DNA of 32,056 bases, from the NCBI GenBank assembly GCA_019090885.1, contig JAHRVC010000027.1:1-32056 (forward strand), read 5' to 3'. Of the stretch, positions 1 to 8,000 are shown in pieces. The stretch is from Marinosulfonomonas sp. Its GTDB lineage: Bacteria > Pseudomonadota > Alphaproteobacteria > Rhodobacterales > Rhodobacteraceae. Every line of letters starts with the position of its first letter. Position 1 is the stretch's first letter. The translations under genes were made by a program, and so were the position numbers. Under the pieces are notes generated by a model. The model saw only the letters and a list, made by a program, of their open reading frames with translations. It had not been told where the DNA came from and searched no databases.

Positions 1-163
1 ACAACATCTTGTCGATGGCGACCGTCACAAACAGGCCGACAAGGGTGAAAATAATCGCGTAAACGGCACCGTACTGCGCCTTGTCCAGCCGGTTTCCGCC
101 TTTGCGTGAAGCGGTGTAGACGCCATAGATGGCACCAAAAATAAGGGCGGCAATTACGATCAC
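1..163 (-). CDS. Small hydrophobic membrane protein, 3' end outside window (partial)
   Basis: Reverse-strand frame from a GTG at 163 reads VIVIAALIFGAIYGVYTASRKGGNRLDKAQYGAVYAIIFTLVGLFVTVAIDKML, open to the window edge. The GTG overlaps the TGA of the upstream gene (GTGA). Confidence 0.6.
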   Translation of the reverse strand, partial: MIVIAALIFGAIYGVYTASRKGGNRLDKAQYGAVYAIIFTLVGLFVTVAIDKML

Positions 164-1575
164 TGGCTGTTCCTTTCGGTATTTGTTTTGCGGGCCGGGG
201 TCAGGGCTGCAATTTCGCGCAATCGGGAGCGGATTTCACCCTCGGAGCGAAAGCCATACCGCGCCCACCCGAGGCTGTCGAGGCGCACGATGTCAGCCTC
301 GCCCGGACGATCCAGATTGTCCAGCGCCTGCGCCTTGAGCATCAGGAATGTCGCCAGAAGCGATGCGTTTTCTGCCCGCAGCGCAACCGTGGTGTTGCGG
401 TCGGCAATCGCAATTGCGTCCTTGGCGCGACCTGCCGACAGGGCATAGGCCGCGCCCTGAACGGCCACATGGGCGGCATGCAATGCGGTGGTGGGGTCGG
501 TGCGAAAAATGCTTTCGGCTTCGGAAAATGATGCCAGTGCCAAGTCGGGGTCATTGCCAAGCGCCAGACGGCCTTGGGCATAAAGCGCGAACCCTAGGCG
601 GTTGTCTTGCCATCCATGTGCGCGTGCCATTGCGACGGTAGATTTGGCCGCCGACAGGCGTGTGACAGGGGTTCCGCGTGGGCCAAGCGCGTTATGCACC
701 GATTTCCCCCATGCAAGCGGTGTCGCGCTGGCGCTGGTAAATCCGCCAGCCCGCCCGGCGGGGTTTATCCGTGACAAGATAGCAGGAAGGCGCGCGGCCA
801 CCTGTTGCCGGGTCATGCCGCTGTGCAGGGACGGGCTGTAGAATGCCCGCAGGATCGTCATGTCAAAGCCGGTCAGGACCGCGTGAAAATCATCGTCGTT
901 AAAGATCGAATCGCTTAGGTGATACAGGTCGTTCACTGGCCCCAGCGCTTGGGCGATTTCCTCGTGCAGACAATCGCGGACTTCCTGTGGGCTAACGTCA
1001 CCGGGCAGAAAAATCGCCATTTTCTCGCGCTCGGTGATCGTGGTCCAGTCAAGTGCGGCGGATCGGCGACTGGCGCGAAACTGCGCCCAGTTGGTAACGC
1101 GCGGGGCAACAAAGCAGGCCGCTTGGGGCACCGCACGTTGCAGGCTAGCGCGTTTTAGGACTTCGATGGTGATATTGGCGGATTGATCGGCCGCAACACG
1201 GGTGATCGAAATACGCGCCTCATTGCGCAGCCGTGCCAGCAGTTGGTCCAGATCGCGCTGACTGACCGCACTTAACGGCGCGCCGGTCAGACGCAGGGTG
1301 ATCGGACCTTCAAAGCGTGACAGCACCGGCAGGTGGCGGCCACTTTCAAGATCAAAAGCCAGCGTCAGGAATTGTTGCGCAATCGATGCATTGGAACGCC
1401 GGGTTGGTGCGGCAGGACGGGCGCGAAATGCATGCATTTCCGGCAGGGAAATGTTTGACGGGGCGCGGCGGGCAACATCGGCTGATTGGGTCAGCGGCCC
1501 GCAGGCAGCTATCGCCAGCAGGAACGGCGCAATCAGGGTGCGAAGCATGGACGTCGGGGCAGGGCGCGTTTTCAC
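160..1575 (-). CDS. DUF2927 domain-containing putative lipoprotein with TPR-like C-terminus
   Basis: 471 aa ORF with N-terminal signal and lipobox-like AIAAC. The segment REKMAIFLPGDVSPQEVRDCLHEEIAQALGPVNDLYHLSDSIFNDDDFH resembles DUF2927. Confidence 0.8.
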   Translation of the reverse strand: MKTRPAPTSMLRTLIAPFLLAIAACGPLTQSADVARRAPSNISLPEMHAFRARPAAPTRRSNASIAQQFLTLAFDLESGRHLPVLSRFEGPITLRLTGAPLSAVSQRDLDQLLARLRNEARISITRVAADQSANITIEVLKRASLQRAVPQAACFVAPRVTNWAQFRASRRSAALDWTTITEREKMAIFLPGDVSPQEVRDCLHEEIAQALGPVNDLYHLSDSIFNDDDFHAVLTGFDMTILRAFYSPSLHSGMTRQQVAARLPAILSRINPAGRAGGFTSASATPLAWGKSVHNALGPRGTPVTRLSAAKSTVAMARAHGWQDNRLGFALYAQGRLALGNDPDLALASFSEAESIFRTDPTTALHAAHVAVQGAAYALSAGRAKDAIAIADRNTTVALRAENASLLATFLMLKAQALDNLDRPGEADIVRLDSLGWARYGFRSEGEIRSRLREIAALTPARKTNTERNSQ

Positions 1576-2012
1576 GGACGGTCATACCGGATAAACGGGG
1601 TGACTTGCGCGATCCGGTCGTAAAGATGCCGGGCGGTCTTATTAAACTCCTGTGTCAGCCAATAAACCTTTGGCGTGCCAGCCTGATCGGCGGCCTCATA
1701 AACAGCCTCGATCAATGCGCGGCCAATGCCGGTGCCGCGTGTTTCGGGATCAGCATAGAGATCCTGCAAATAACACACCCCTTCAGGGCGCCACATGTGA
1801 TCGTGGAAAATGAAATGCACCAGCCCGACGGGTGCCCCGTCAAGTTCGGCAATGCGCCCATGAAACCTGTTGGACGGATCCAGCAGGCGTTCAAAGGCGA
1901 TCTGCTTAACCTCGTCGTCCAACCCGGTTTCATAGAAATCCAGATAGGCGGTCCAAAGACGCGACCACTGGGTGAAATCCCCGGCCTTTATATGTCGGAT
2001 CGTCAAAGCCAT
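1572..2012 (-). CDS. GNAT family N-acetyltransferase
   Basis: 146 aa; ...LQDLYADPETRGTGIGRALIEAVYEAADQAG... is a GNAT acetyl-CoA binding motif. 4-bp overlap with the next gene. Confidence 0.88.
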   Translation of the reverse strand: MALTIRHIKAGDFTQWSRLWTAYLDFYETGLDDEVKQIAFERLLDPSNRFHGRIAELDGAPVGLVHFIFHDHMWRPEGVCYLQDLYADPETRGTGIGRALIEAVYEAADQAGTPKVYWLTQEFNKTARHLYDRIAQVTPFIRYDRP

Positions 2013-2018
2013 CAGATT

Positions 2019-2858
2019 CTAGCGCTTTGAGCGCGATAGAAAGGCAAGCCGCTCAAACAAATGCACGTCCTGTTCGTTTTTCAGCAACGCGCCGTGCAGC
2101 TTGGGCAGCAATGACCCGGCGTCGCGTTTCAGGTCTTCGGGGCTAAGGTCTTCGGCCAGCAACAGCTTTAGCCAATCAAGGATTTCGCTGGTCGAGGGCT
2201 TTTTCTTTAGCCCGGCCTGTTCGCGTATTTCGTAAAACTGCGTCATCGCCGTTGCAACCAGCGCGTCCTTGATGCCGGGGAAATGCACCTCGACGATTTT
2301 GCGCAACGTGTCGGCCTCGGGGAAATTGATATAGTGGAAGAAACAGCGCCGCAGGAATGCGTCTGGCAGCTCTTTTTCGTTGTTTGAGGTGATGATGACC
2401 ACCGGTCGCACCTGCGCTTTGACGTTTTCGCCGGTCTCGTAGACGTGAAATTCCATCTTGTCGAGTTCCTGCAGCAGGTCGTTTGGAAACTCGATATCGG
2501 CTTTATCAACCTCATCAATCAGCAAGACGACCTTTTTGGGCGCGGTGAACGCCTGCCACAGCTTGCCCTTGCGGATGTAGTTGTTGACGTCATGAACGCG
2601 CTCATCGCCCAGTTGGCTGTCACGCAACCGGCTGACGGCGTCATATTCATAAAGCCCCTGTTGTGCCTTGGTGGTCGATTTGATGTGCCATTCGATCATA
2701 TCCATGCCAAGGGCCATCGCGACCTGACGGGCAAGTTCGGTTTTGCCGGTCCCCGGCTCGCCTTTGACCAGCAGGGGGCGTTCAAGCGTGACGGCGGCGT
2801 TTACGGCAACGGTCAGGTCTTCGGTTGCCACATAGGCATCGGTTCCGGTGAATTTCAT
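2019..2858 (-). CDS. MoxR-family AAA+ ATPase
   Basis: Walker A GEPGTGKTEL, Walker B VVLLIDEVDKAD, sensor ITSNNEKELPDAFLRRC. Start chosen at internal ATG (MKFTGTDAYVA); the ORF extends to 2882. Confidence 0.88.
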   Translation of the reverse strand: MKFTGTDAYVATEDLTVAVNAAVTLERPLLVKGEPGTGKTELARQVAMALGMDMIEWHIKSTTKAQQGLYEYDAVSRLRDSQLGDERVHDVNNYIRKGKLWQAFTAPKKVVLLIDEVDKADIEFPNDLLQELDKMEFHVYETGENVKAQVRPVVIITSNNEKELPDAFLRRCFFHYINFPEADTLRKIVEVHFPGIKDALVATAMTQFYEIREQAGLKKKPSTSEILDWLKLLLAEDLSPEDLKRDAGSLLPKLHGALLKNEQDVHLFERLAFLSRSKR

Positions 2859-2966
2859 GGTCAATATCGGCCTTTCGAGCATCTTTGTTCACGCTTTAGT
2901 AAAGACTGGCGCACAAACCATCAAGCCAGACCGATCAGCTAGTGACATCTAATCGCGCTTGGGCTA

Positions 2967-2980
2967 CATCGGCGCCGATG
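2967..2980. promoter_or_regulatory. Perfect 14-bp palindrome CATCGGCGCCGATG upstream of the dksA-like gene
   Basis: Self-complementary sequence in the divergent intergenic region between moxR-like and dksA-like genes. Confidence 0.4.
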
Positions 2981-2985
2981 GAGGG

Positions 2986-3025
2986 TTTCGGAAATCAGTG
3001 ACCACTATTTGTCAATTTCCGGAAA
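2986..3025. repeat. Interrupted inverted repeat TTTCGGAAAT ... ATTTCCGGAAA
   Basis: Arms 2986-2995 and 3015-3025, complementary apart from one extra base, 19-nt spacer, just upstream of the dksA-like start. Confidence 0.4.
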
Positions 3026-3041
3026 ACATAAGGGATTGAAT

Positions 3042-3464
3042 ATGAAGGCCGAAGTTTTTCTGCCAGATGATTACCGCCCGGCCGAAGACGAAGCGTTCAT
3101 GAATGAGCGCCAGATCGAATATTTTCGGCGCAAACTGACAGACTGGCGCAGCGAGTTGCTGGACGGCAGCAAGCAAACCATTGAGGGCCTTCAGGACGGC
3201 ACGCGCAATATCCCCGATGTTTCGGACCGCGCGTCAGAAGAAACTGACCGCTCGCTGGAACTTCGCACACGGGATCGCCAGCGCAAACTGGTGTCCAAGA
3301 TTGATGCCGCTCTGCGCCGTGTCGATGAGGGTGAATTTGGCTATTGTGTCGTGACCGGTGATCCGATCTCGCTCAAACGGCTGGACGCGCGCCCGATTGC
3401 CACGATGAGCCTTGAAGCGCAGGAACGCCATGAGCGGCGCGAAAAGGTGCATCGGGAAGACTGA
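3042..3464 (+). CDS. dksA: DksA/TraR-family RNA polymerase-binding protein lacking a complete zinc finger
   Basis: MKAEVFLPDDYRPAEDEAFMNERQIEYFRRKLTDWR... with a DksA coiled coil (ISDRASEETDRS-like) and C-terminal GYCVVTGDPISLKRLDARPIATMSLEAQERHE. Start at internal ATG after AAGGGATTGAAT. Confidence 0.9.
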   Translation: MKAEVFLPDDYRPAEDEAFMNERQIEYFRRKLTDWRSELLDGSKQTIEGLQDGTRNIPDVSDRASEETDRSLELRTRDRQRKLVSKIDAALRRVDEGEFGYCVVTGDPISLKRLDARPIATMSLEAQERHERREKVHRED

Positions 3465-3494
3465 TGGGCACTGACGGACAATTAGAAATTAATC

Positions 3495-3523
3495 ACACCG
3501 GGTCGCTACGTCCCGGTGTTTTT
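3495..3523 (+). terminator. Rho-independent terminator after the dksA-like gene
   Basis: ACACCGGG-TCGCTACGT-CCCGGTGT followed by TTTT(G)TTT; perfect 8-bp stem. Confidence 0.85.
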
Positions 3524-3540
3524 GTTTGTGGGGTGCTGGG

Positions 3541-4716
3541 GTGCTGATCGGGCAACAGGTTACGATTGTCGGGGCCGGTATCGGTGGATTGGCGAGCGCG
3601 CTGGCACTGGCGCAGCGAGGCGCAACAGTGCGGGTGCTGGAGCAGGCCAAGGAATTGAGCGAAGTCGGCGCTGGTTTGCAGATTAGCCCGAATGGCGTTG
3701 CGGTGCTGGACGCACTTGGCTTGGGTGAGAAATTGCGCGCGGTGGGGGTGTCGATGAGCGACATCCGCTTGCTGGATTATCGCCACGGTGCGCCGGTCTT
3801 GCGGATGAACCTTGCAAAATACAGTGCCGGGCGGGCCTATCTGGCGCTGCACCGGGCCGATTTGTTGGAGATACTGGAACAGGGCGCGCGCGACGCTGGT
3901 GTTGTGATCGAAACCGGTATGACCGTTACCAAAGTTAGCGGCGGCAGAGCGGGGATCGCGCTGGATGTGGACGGTCATGGGGCGCAGACCGCACCGCTGG
4001 TTATAGGTGCTGACGGCTTGCATTCACATCTGCGCGCGCATCTGAACCCCGGCGGCGCGCCGTTTTTTACCGGGCAGGTTGCATGGCGTGCGCTGGTTGC
4101 CGGGCCGGGCGAACAAAGCGATGACCGCTCTGTTCGCCTTTACATGGGGCCGGGAAAACATTTGGTGATTTACCCGCTGCGCGGCGGTGCTTTGACCAAT
4201 ATCGTAGCTGTGCAGGAACGCGAGGATTGGGCCGAGGAAAGCTGGTCGGCCAAGGGGAACCCTGCCGTTTTGCAGACTGTATTCAAAGATTTCTGCCCCG
4301 AGGTTCGCGATCTGCTGGCGCGGGTTGAAAAGGTTAACTTGTGGGGCCTGTTCCGCCATACGGTCGCGCCAAACTGGACCGGGCCGGGATGCGCTTTGAT
4401 CGGGGACGCGGCGCATCCGACGCTGCCGTTTCTGGCGCAAGGGGCCAATCTGGCGCTGGAAGATGCCTGGGTGCTGGCCGATTGTCTGGCCACGATGGAA
4501 CAGGATGCGGCGCTGAAGGCCTATCCGATACGTCGTAAAGCGCGCGCCGCAAAGGTGATCGCTGCGGCCAATGCCAATGCGCGGAACTATCATTTGCGCA
4601 ACCCGGTTTTGCGCCTTGGGGCACATATGATTTTACGCGCAGCCAGCAATTTGGCCCCGCGCCGGGTTTTACAACAGTTTGACTGGATCTACGGACACGA
4701 TGTGACCGGTAGCTGA
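3541..4716 (+). CDS. FAD-dependent monooxygenase (salicylate hydroxylase/UbiH-like)
   Basis: Rossmann motif VTIVGAGIGGLASALALAQRGATVRVLEQ and ...GCALIGDAAHPTLPFLAQGANLALEDAW. The supplied ORF opens at TTG 3526; GTG 3541 lies beyond the terminator T-run. Confidence 0.88.
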   Translation: MLIGQQVTIVGAGIGGLASALALAQRGATVRVLEQAKELSEVGAGLQISPNGVAVLDALGLGEKLRAVGVSMSDIRLLDYRHGAPVLRMNLAKYSAGRAYLALHRADLLEILEQGARDAGVVIETGMTVTKVSGGRAGIALDVDGHGAQTAPLVIGADGLHSHLRAHLNPGGAPFFTGQVAWRALVAGPGEQSDDRSVRLYMGPGKHLVIYPLRGGALTNIVAVQEREDWAEESWSAKGNPAVLQTVFKDFCPEVRDLLARVEKVNLWGLFRHTVAPNWTGPGCALIGDAAHPTLPFLAQGANLALEDAWVLADCLATMEQDAALKAYPIRRKARAAKVIAAANANARNYHLRNPVLRLGAHMILRAASNLAPRRVLQQFDWIYGHDVTGS

Positions 4717-4723
4717 CGCGGTT

Positions 4724-5482
4724 TTAGTTTGCGGCTTCTAAAGCCGTGATAATAGGCGAGAAATCCGCAGCCTTTAGCGACGCGCCGCCAACCAACGCCC
4801 CATCCACGTTGGACACGCCGAATATGTCTGCGGCATTGCCAGCCTTCACAGACCCGCCATAAAGAATGCGGGTAGAGCGGCCAACACCGGCCCCCAGATG
4901 CTTTTCCAGATTCAGGCGGATGAAATTATGCACTTCACCGATCTGTTCAAGGCTGGCGACCTTGCCAGTGCCAATTGCCCAGACGGGTTCATACGCCACA
5001 ACAAGGTTCGCACCAGTGACCAAATCGGGCACCGACCCAGCCAATTGCCCGGCGATGATTTCAAGGGTGTTGCCGGCCTCGCGCTCGGCCAGCGTTTCGC
5101 CCACGCAGATCACAACCTTTAGACCGGCCGCGATGGCGGTGCGGGCCTTGGCGTGCACGTCGTCATCGGTTTCGCCGTGGTTCGCGCGGCGCTCTGAATG
5201 GCCAAGGATCACAAACCTTGCCCCGGCGTCCGCCAGCATCTCGGCTGAGATGTCGCCCGTATGCGCGCCCGCCTGCTCGCGGTGGCAATCCTGCCCGCCG
5301 GTGGCAATCGTGCGCCCCACGGGCAGCGCGCTCATCAAGGCAAGCAGTGTTGCGGGCGGGCAGATTAGTATTTCGCAAGTGGGGTCTGGATGGGCGGCGC
5401 TTAACTTGGCGACTTCTTCCAAAGCATCGCCGACCCCGTTCATTTTCCAATTTCCGGCGATCAGTTTTTTGCGAAATTCCAT
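4724..5482 (-). CDS. tpiA: Triose-phosphate isomerase
   Basis: MEFRKKLIAGNWKMNG..., ILGHSERR, VVAYEPVWAIGTGK, RILYGGSVKAGNA. Confidence 0.97.
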   Translation of the reverse strand: MEFRKKLIAGNWKMNGVGDALEEVAKLSAAHPDPTCEILICPPATLLALMSALPVGRTIATGGQDCHREQAGAHTGDISAEMLADAGARFVILGHSERRANHGETDDDVHAKARTAIAAGLKVVICVGETLAEREAGNTLEIIAGQLAGSVPDLVTGANLVVAYEPVWAIGTGKVASLEQIGEVHNFIRLNLEKHLGAGVGRSTRILYGGSVKAGNAADIFGVSNVDGALVGGASLKAADFSPIITALEAAN

Positions 5483-5496
5483 TCAAATATTCCTAA

Positions 5497-5808
5497 TTAC
5501 AATTCGCTTAAGGCCCGTGTGGCCCAGTCGCGCGCCAGATATTCATCATCCAGTGCGGCCTCGGGCATAGTCCAATATCCCATCGTCTTACCAGTGTCCG
5601 CGCCAAATTGCACAGCGCCCGCATCTGCTATTTGGTTTGCAAAGTCACCTTTGGCTTTCAGGTATAGCGTGTTGGCGCTGTCCAGTATGGAAAACACCTG
5701 CCCGTCGCAATAGATCGTCAGCCCGCCCATCATTTTGCGATGGGTGATGGTGCCAAGTGGGGCAAACAGGTCTTCGATGAATGCGATATCGTCGCTGGTA
5801 ATGCTCAT
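5497..5808 (-). CDS. TfoX/Sxy N-terminal domain protein (copy A)
   Basis: 103 aa; FIEDLFAPLGTITHRKMMGGLTIYCDGQVFSILDSANTLYLKAKGD is TfoX_N-like. Confidence 0.85.
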   Translation of the reverse strand: MSITSDDIAFIEDLFAPLGTITHRKMMGGLTIYCDGQVFSILDSANTLYLKAKGDFANQIADAGAVQFGADTGKTMGYWTMPEAALDDEYLARDWATRALSEL

Positions 5809-6173
5809 GGTTTTCGTTTTGCTTTTTTAGCGCGCTTTTGAGCAGCGGCTTTCAGGGCGGGCACCATCGAAAGCTGCGCCCAGTGCATGGCCTCGTCGCT
5901 GTCTTCCAAGGCGGCATCCGGCAGGGCCATCAACCCGTTGATCTGGCGCGGGCCGGTTTTGGTGTCATAAGTGAAGGGCTGCGAACCTGCGGCGCTATAG
6001 ATATGCGCCAGTTCTTTGTCAGCCTTCATGAATACGGCATCGCCAAAGATCACCGCAAACATCGCGTCGTCTGAATAAAGCGCTGTGCCGCCAAACAAGC
6101 GCCCGGTGCGGATCGGCGCAAGGTTGGCAAATAAATCCAATGCATGATCCAGAAATCCGGGATCGGCGGGCAT
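5805..6173 (-). CDS. TfoX/Sxy N-terminal domain protein (copy B)
   Basis: 122 aa; LDLFANLAPIRTGRLFGGTALYSDDAMFAVIFGDAVFMKADKE. Overlaps copy A by 4 bp. Confidence 0.83.
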   Translation of the reverse strand: MPADPGFLDHALDLFANLAPIRTGRLFGGTALYSDDAMFAVIFGDAVFMKADKELAHIYSAAGSQPFTYDTKTGPRQINGLMALPDAALEDSDEAMHWAQLSMVPALKAAAQKRAKKAKRKP

Positions 6174-6523
6174 CAGCTTTCAGCGAATTTTATCGACTCA
6201 CCGCAACCGCAGGCATCAACCACATTGGGATTGCGAAACTTGAACCCGCTTTCCAGCAGCGAGGTTTCATAGTGGATTTCGGTGCCAAACAGGAACATCT
6301 GCGCCATCGGTGCGATCATCACCCGCGCGTCGCCCTGTTCAACGACCTCGTCATTTGCGTCAACCTCGGTCACATAGTCCATGGTATATTCCATGCCCGC
6401 GCAGCCACCCTTTTTGATGCCGATGCGCAGCCCCTTATGGCCCTCTGACTGCATCAGCTTGGATATCTGCACAGCCGCAGCATCGGTCATTGTGACAGCT
6501 TGTTTTCCGGGTATGCCGAACAT
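6173..6523 (-). CDS. A-type Fe-S cluster carrier (HesB/IscA/SufA family)
   Basis: MFGIPGKQAVTMTDAAAVQISKLM...GLRIGIKKGGCAGMEYTMDYV...NPNVVDACGCGESIKF; three conserved cysteines. Start at internal ATG 6523. Confidence 0.93.
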   Translation of the reverse strand: MFGIPGKQAVTMTDAAAVQISKLMQSEGHKGLRIGIKKGGCAGMEYTMDYVTEVDANDEVVEQGDARVMIAPMAQMFLFGTEIHYETSLLESGFKFRNPNVVDACGCGESIKFAES

Positions 6524-6545
6524 TGCGGTGGTCCTTTCGCGCGTT

Positions 6546-6562
6546 ACCCCTAACTTAGGGGT
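6546..6562. promoter_or_regulatory. Palindrome ACCCCTAA-C-TTAGGGGT overlapping the DUF3307 stop, upstream of the IscA-like start
   Basis: Perfect 8-bp arms with a 1-nt centre, 22 nt upstream of the ATG at 6523. Confidence 0.45.
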
Positions 6563-7292
6563 GGTTGGTGCGTATCTCAAGCACCTGTTCAAGGTCCGGT
6601 AGCAAAGACTGCAACCAAAGCACGCTTAGGGCGGCCAGAATGGCCCAGCCAAAGCTCGCCAATGTGCCGATGATGACGTATTCCGAGGCGCGCCTGTCTT
6701 GGTTGACGGCACTAAAGCGCAGTATGGATTTGGCCGCGATAAGAAACCCGATTGAGCCGGGCAGGTCTGCCAGCATCAGCATGTAAATCAGGCCACGTTC
6801 CAGATGGCCAATTGTTCGCCCGCCTTGGGGCAGGCCGGCGTCGCTGTTGGCCTCGGGGGTATGGCGCGCCATCAGGTAGGTGATCGCAAAGGCCCCGGCG
6901 CGGGTCGCAAATAGCAGCCCGCCCAGCAATAACATCGCATGGGGCAGGGCGGTGGGCGCGCTGGCCCAAATGCCGGTCGCCCACAGGTGGGGCGCGCAAT
7001 ATGCGACCGCGCAAAGGCTGGCCAGATGTGCCGCCTGATCGCCAAGGTGGCTGGCCAGCGTGTCCGGCGCCAGATAGATTTTCGCGGTGTCGATCAGCAG
7101 GTGTGCAGCACCCAGTGCCAGAATTTCCGGCGCATCGACGCGCCCGGTTGCGGCCATCGCCAATGCCAGAACAAGGGCGGCGTGTAACAGCAGCACAGCG
7201 GGTTCGCGTTTTCGCCTGACCATCCAAGTTGGCTGAAAGACGTAGTCAGCCAGAATATGGGCAAATGCCAATGCGATAAAGGTTTCAACCAT
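6555..7292 (-). CDS. DUF3307 domain-containing membrane protein
   Basis: 245 aa; MVETFIALAFAHILADYVFQPTWMVRRKREPAVLLLHAALVLALA... N-terminal LAHxLADYxxQ signature followed by several hydrophobic segments. Confidence 0.82.
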   Translation of the reverse strand: MVETFIALAFAHILADYVFQPTWMVRRKREPAVLLLHAALVLALAMAATGRVDAPEILALGAAHLLIDTAKIYLAPDTLASHLGDQAAHLASLCAVAYCAPHLWATGIWASAPTALPHAMLLLGGLLFATRAGAFAITYLMARHTPEANSDAGLPQGGRTIGHLERGLIYMLMLADLPGSIGFLIAAKSILRFSAVNQDRRASEYVIIGTLASFGWAILAALSVLWLQSLLPDLEQVLEIRTNHP

Positions 7293-7309
7293 GCCATGGC
7301 CCTACTTTG

Positions 7310-7356
7310 GCAAGCATATGGGCTTGCGTTTCGTGATTGAAAGCAAAATGACTTGC
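7310..7356 (-). promoter_or_regulatory. 47-bp paired-palindrome module upstream of DUF3307
   Basis: Minus strand: GCAAGTCATTTTGCTTTC-AATCACGAAAC-GCAAGCCCATATGCTTGC. Same layout as 8013-8059. Confidence 0.75.
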
Positions 7357-7361
7357 AGCGA

Positions 7362-7964
7362 TTACGGCACCTCTATCATGTCTATCGCATTAGATAGCGC
7401 GCCATATCCCGCCGCTTCCAGCGCTTGATCGATGCCTTGGCGTGTTATGCCAAGCGTGTCGGCCATTGTCTGTCGTGTCGTTTTGCCCGGAACAAGTGCC
7501 AGATGCATGGCCTTTGCCTGCGCGGGTGTCCAGCCTTGCGAGATCTGATCGGCAAGCCTGACCACGGCCCCCATGGTGCCCTGATCGGCAAAGACCATCG
7601 TGGCCGGGGGCTTTAGCCCGTCAAGCGCGCGCCCAGAGGCGACAAAGACCGGCCCGGATGCGGTATTCAGGTTGCCGGTTTGTTGGGCCATGCCTTGTCC
7701 GATTGCGATTGCTATCCGTGTCGACAGCGATTTTCCACCCGCGCGCAAAGCGGCCCGCAAGAATAGGGCTGTGCGCAGGGCAAGGGTCGGGTCGGGCAGA
7801 GCAACTTGCCAGCCATCGCCGCGGTGGCGACTGAATTGCAAATCGGAACCCTGCCAAATTGAAGCGTCGGCGGCGCCATTTTCCAAAGCCGCCATCGCGC
7901 GTTCTAGGTTGGATTGCGACAGGTCGGTTGAGCGCACCAGATCGCCAGTCAAAACAGCTATCAT
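7362..7964 (-). CDS. SatD-family protein (degenerate nucleotidyl-cyclase-like N-terminus, C-terminal HTH)
   Basis: MIAVLTGDLVRSTDLS...FSRHRGDGWQVAL...LSTRIAIAIGQG...TASGPVFVASGRALDGLKPPATMVF...TRQTMADTLGITRQGIDQALEAAGY. Start at internal ATG 7964 with AAAGGA upstream; the ORF extends to 8084. Confidence 0.8.
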   Translation of the reverse strand: MIAVLTGDLVRSTDLSQSNLERAMAALENGAADASIWQGSDLQFSRHRGDGWQVALPDPTLALRTALFLRAALRAGGKSLSTRIAIAIGQGMAQQTGNLNTASGPVFVASGRALDGLKPPATMVFADQGTMGAVVRLADQISQGWTPAQAKAMHLALVPGKTTRQTMADTLGITRQGIDQALEAAGYGALSNAIDMIEVP

Positions 7965-8000
7965 CACCCAAAATTCCTTTCGGGTGCAGAATGGCCGTGA

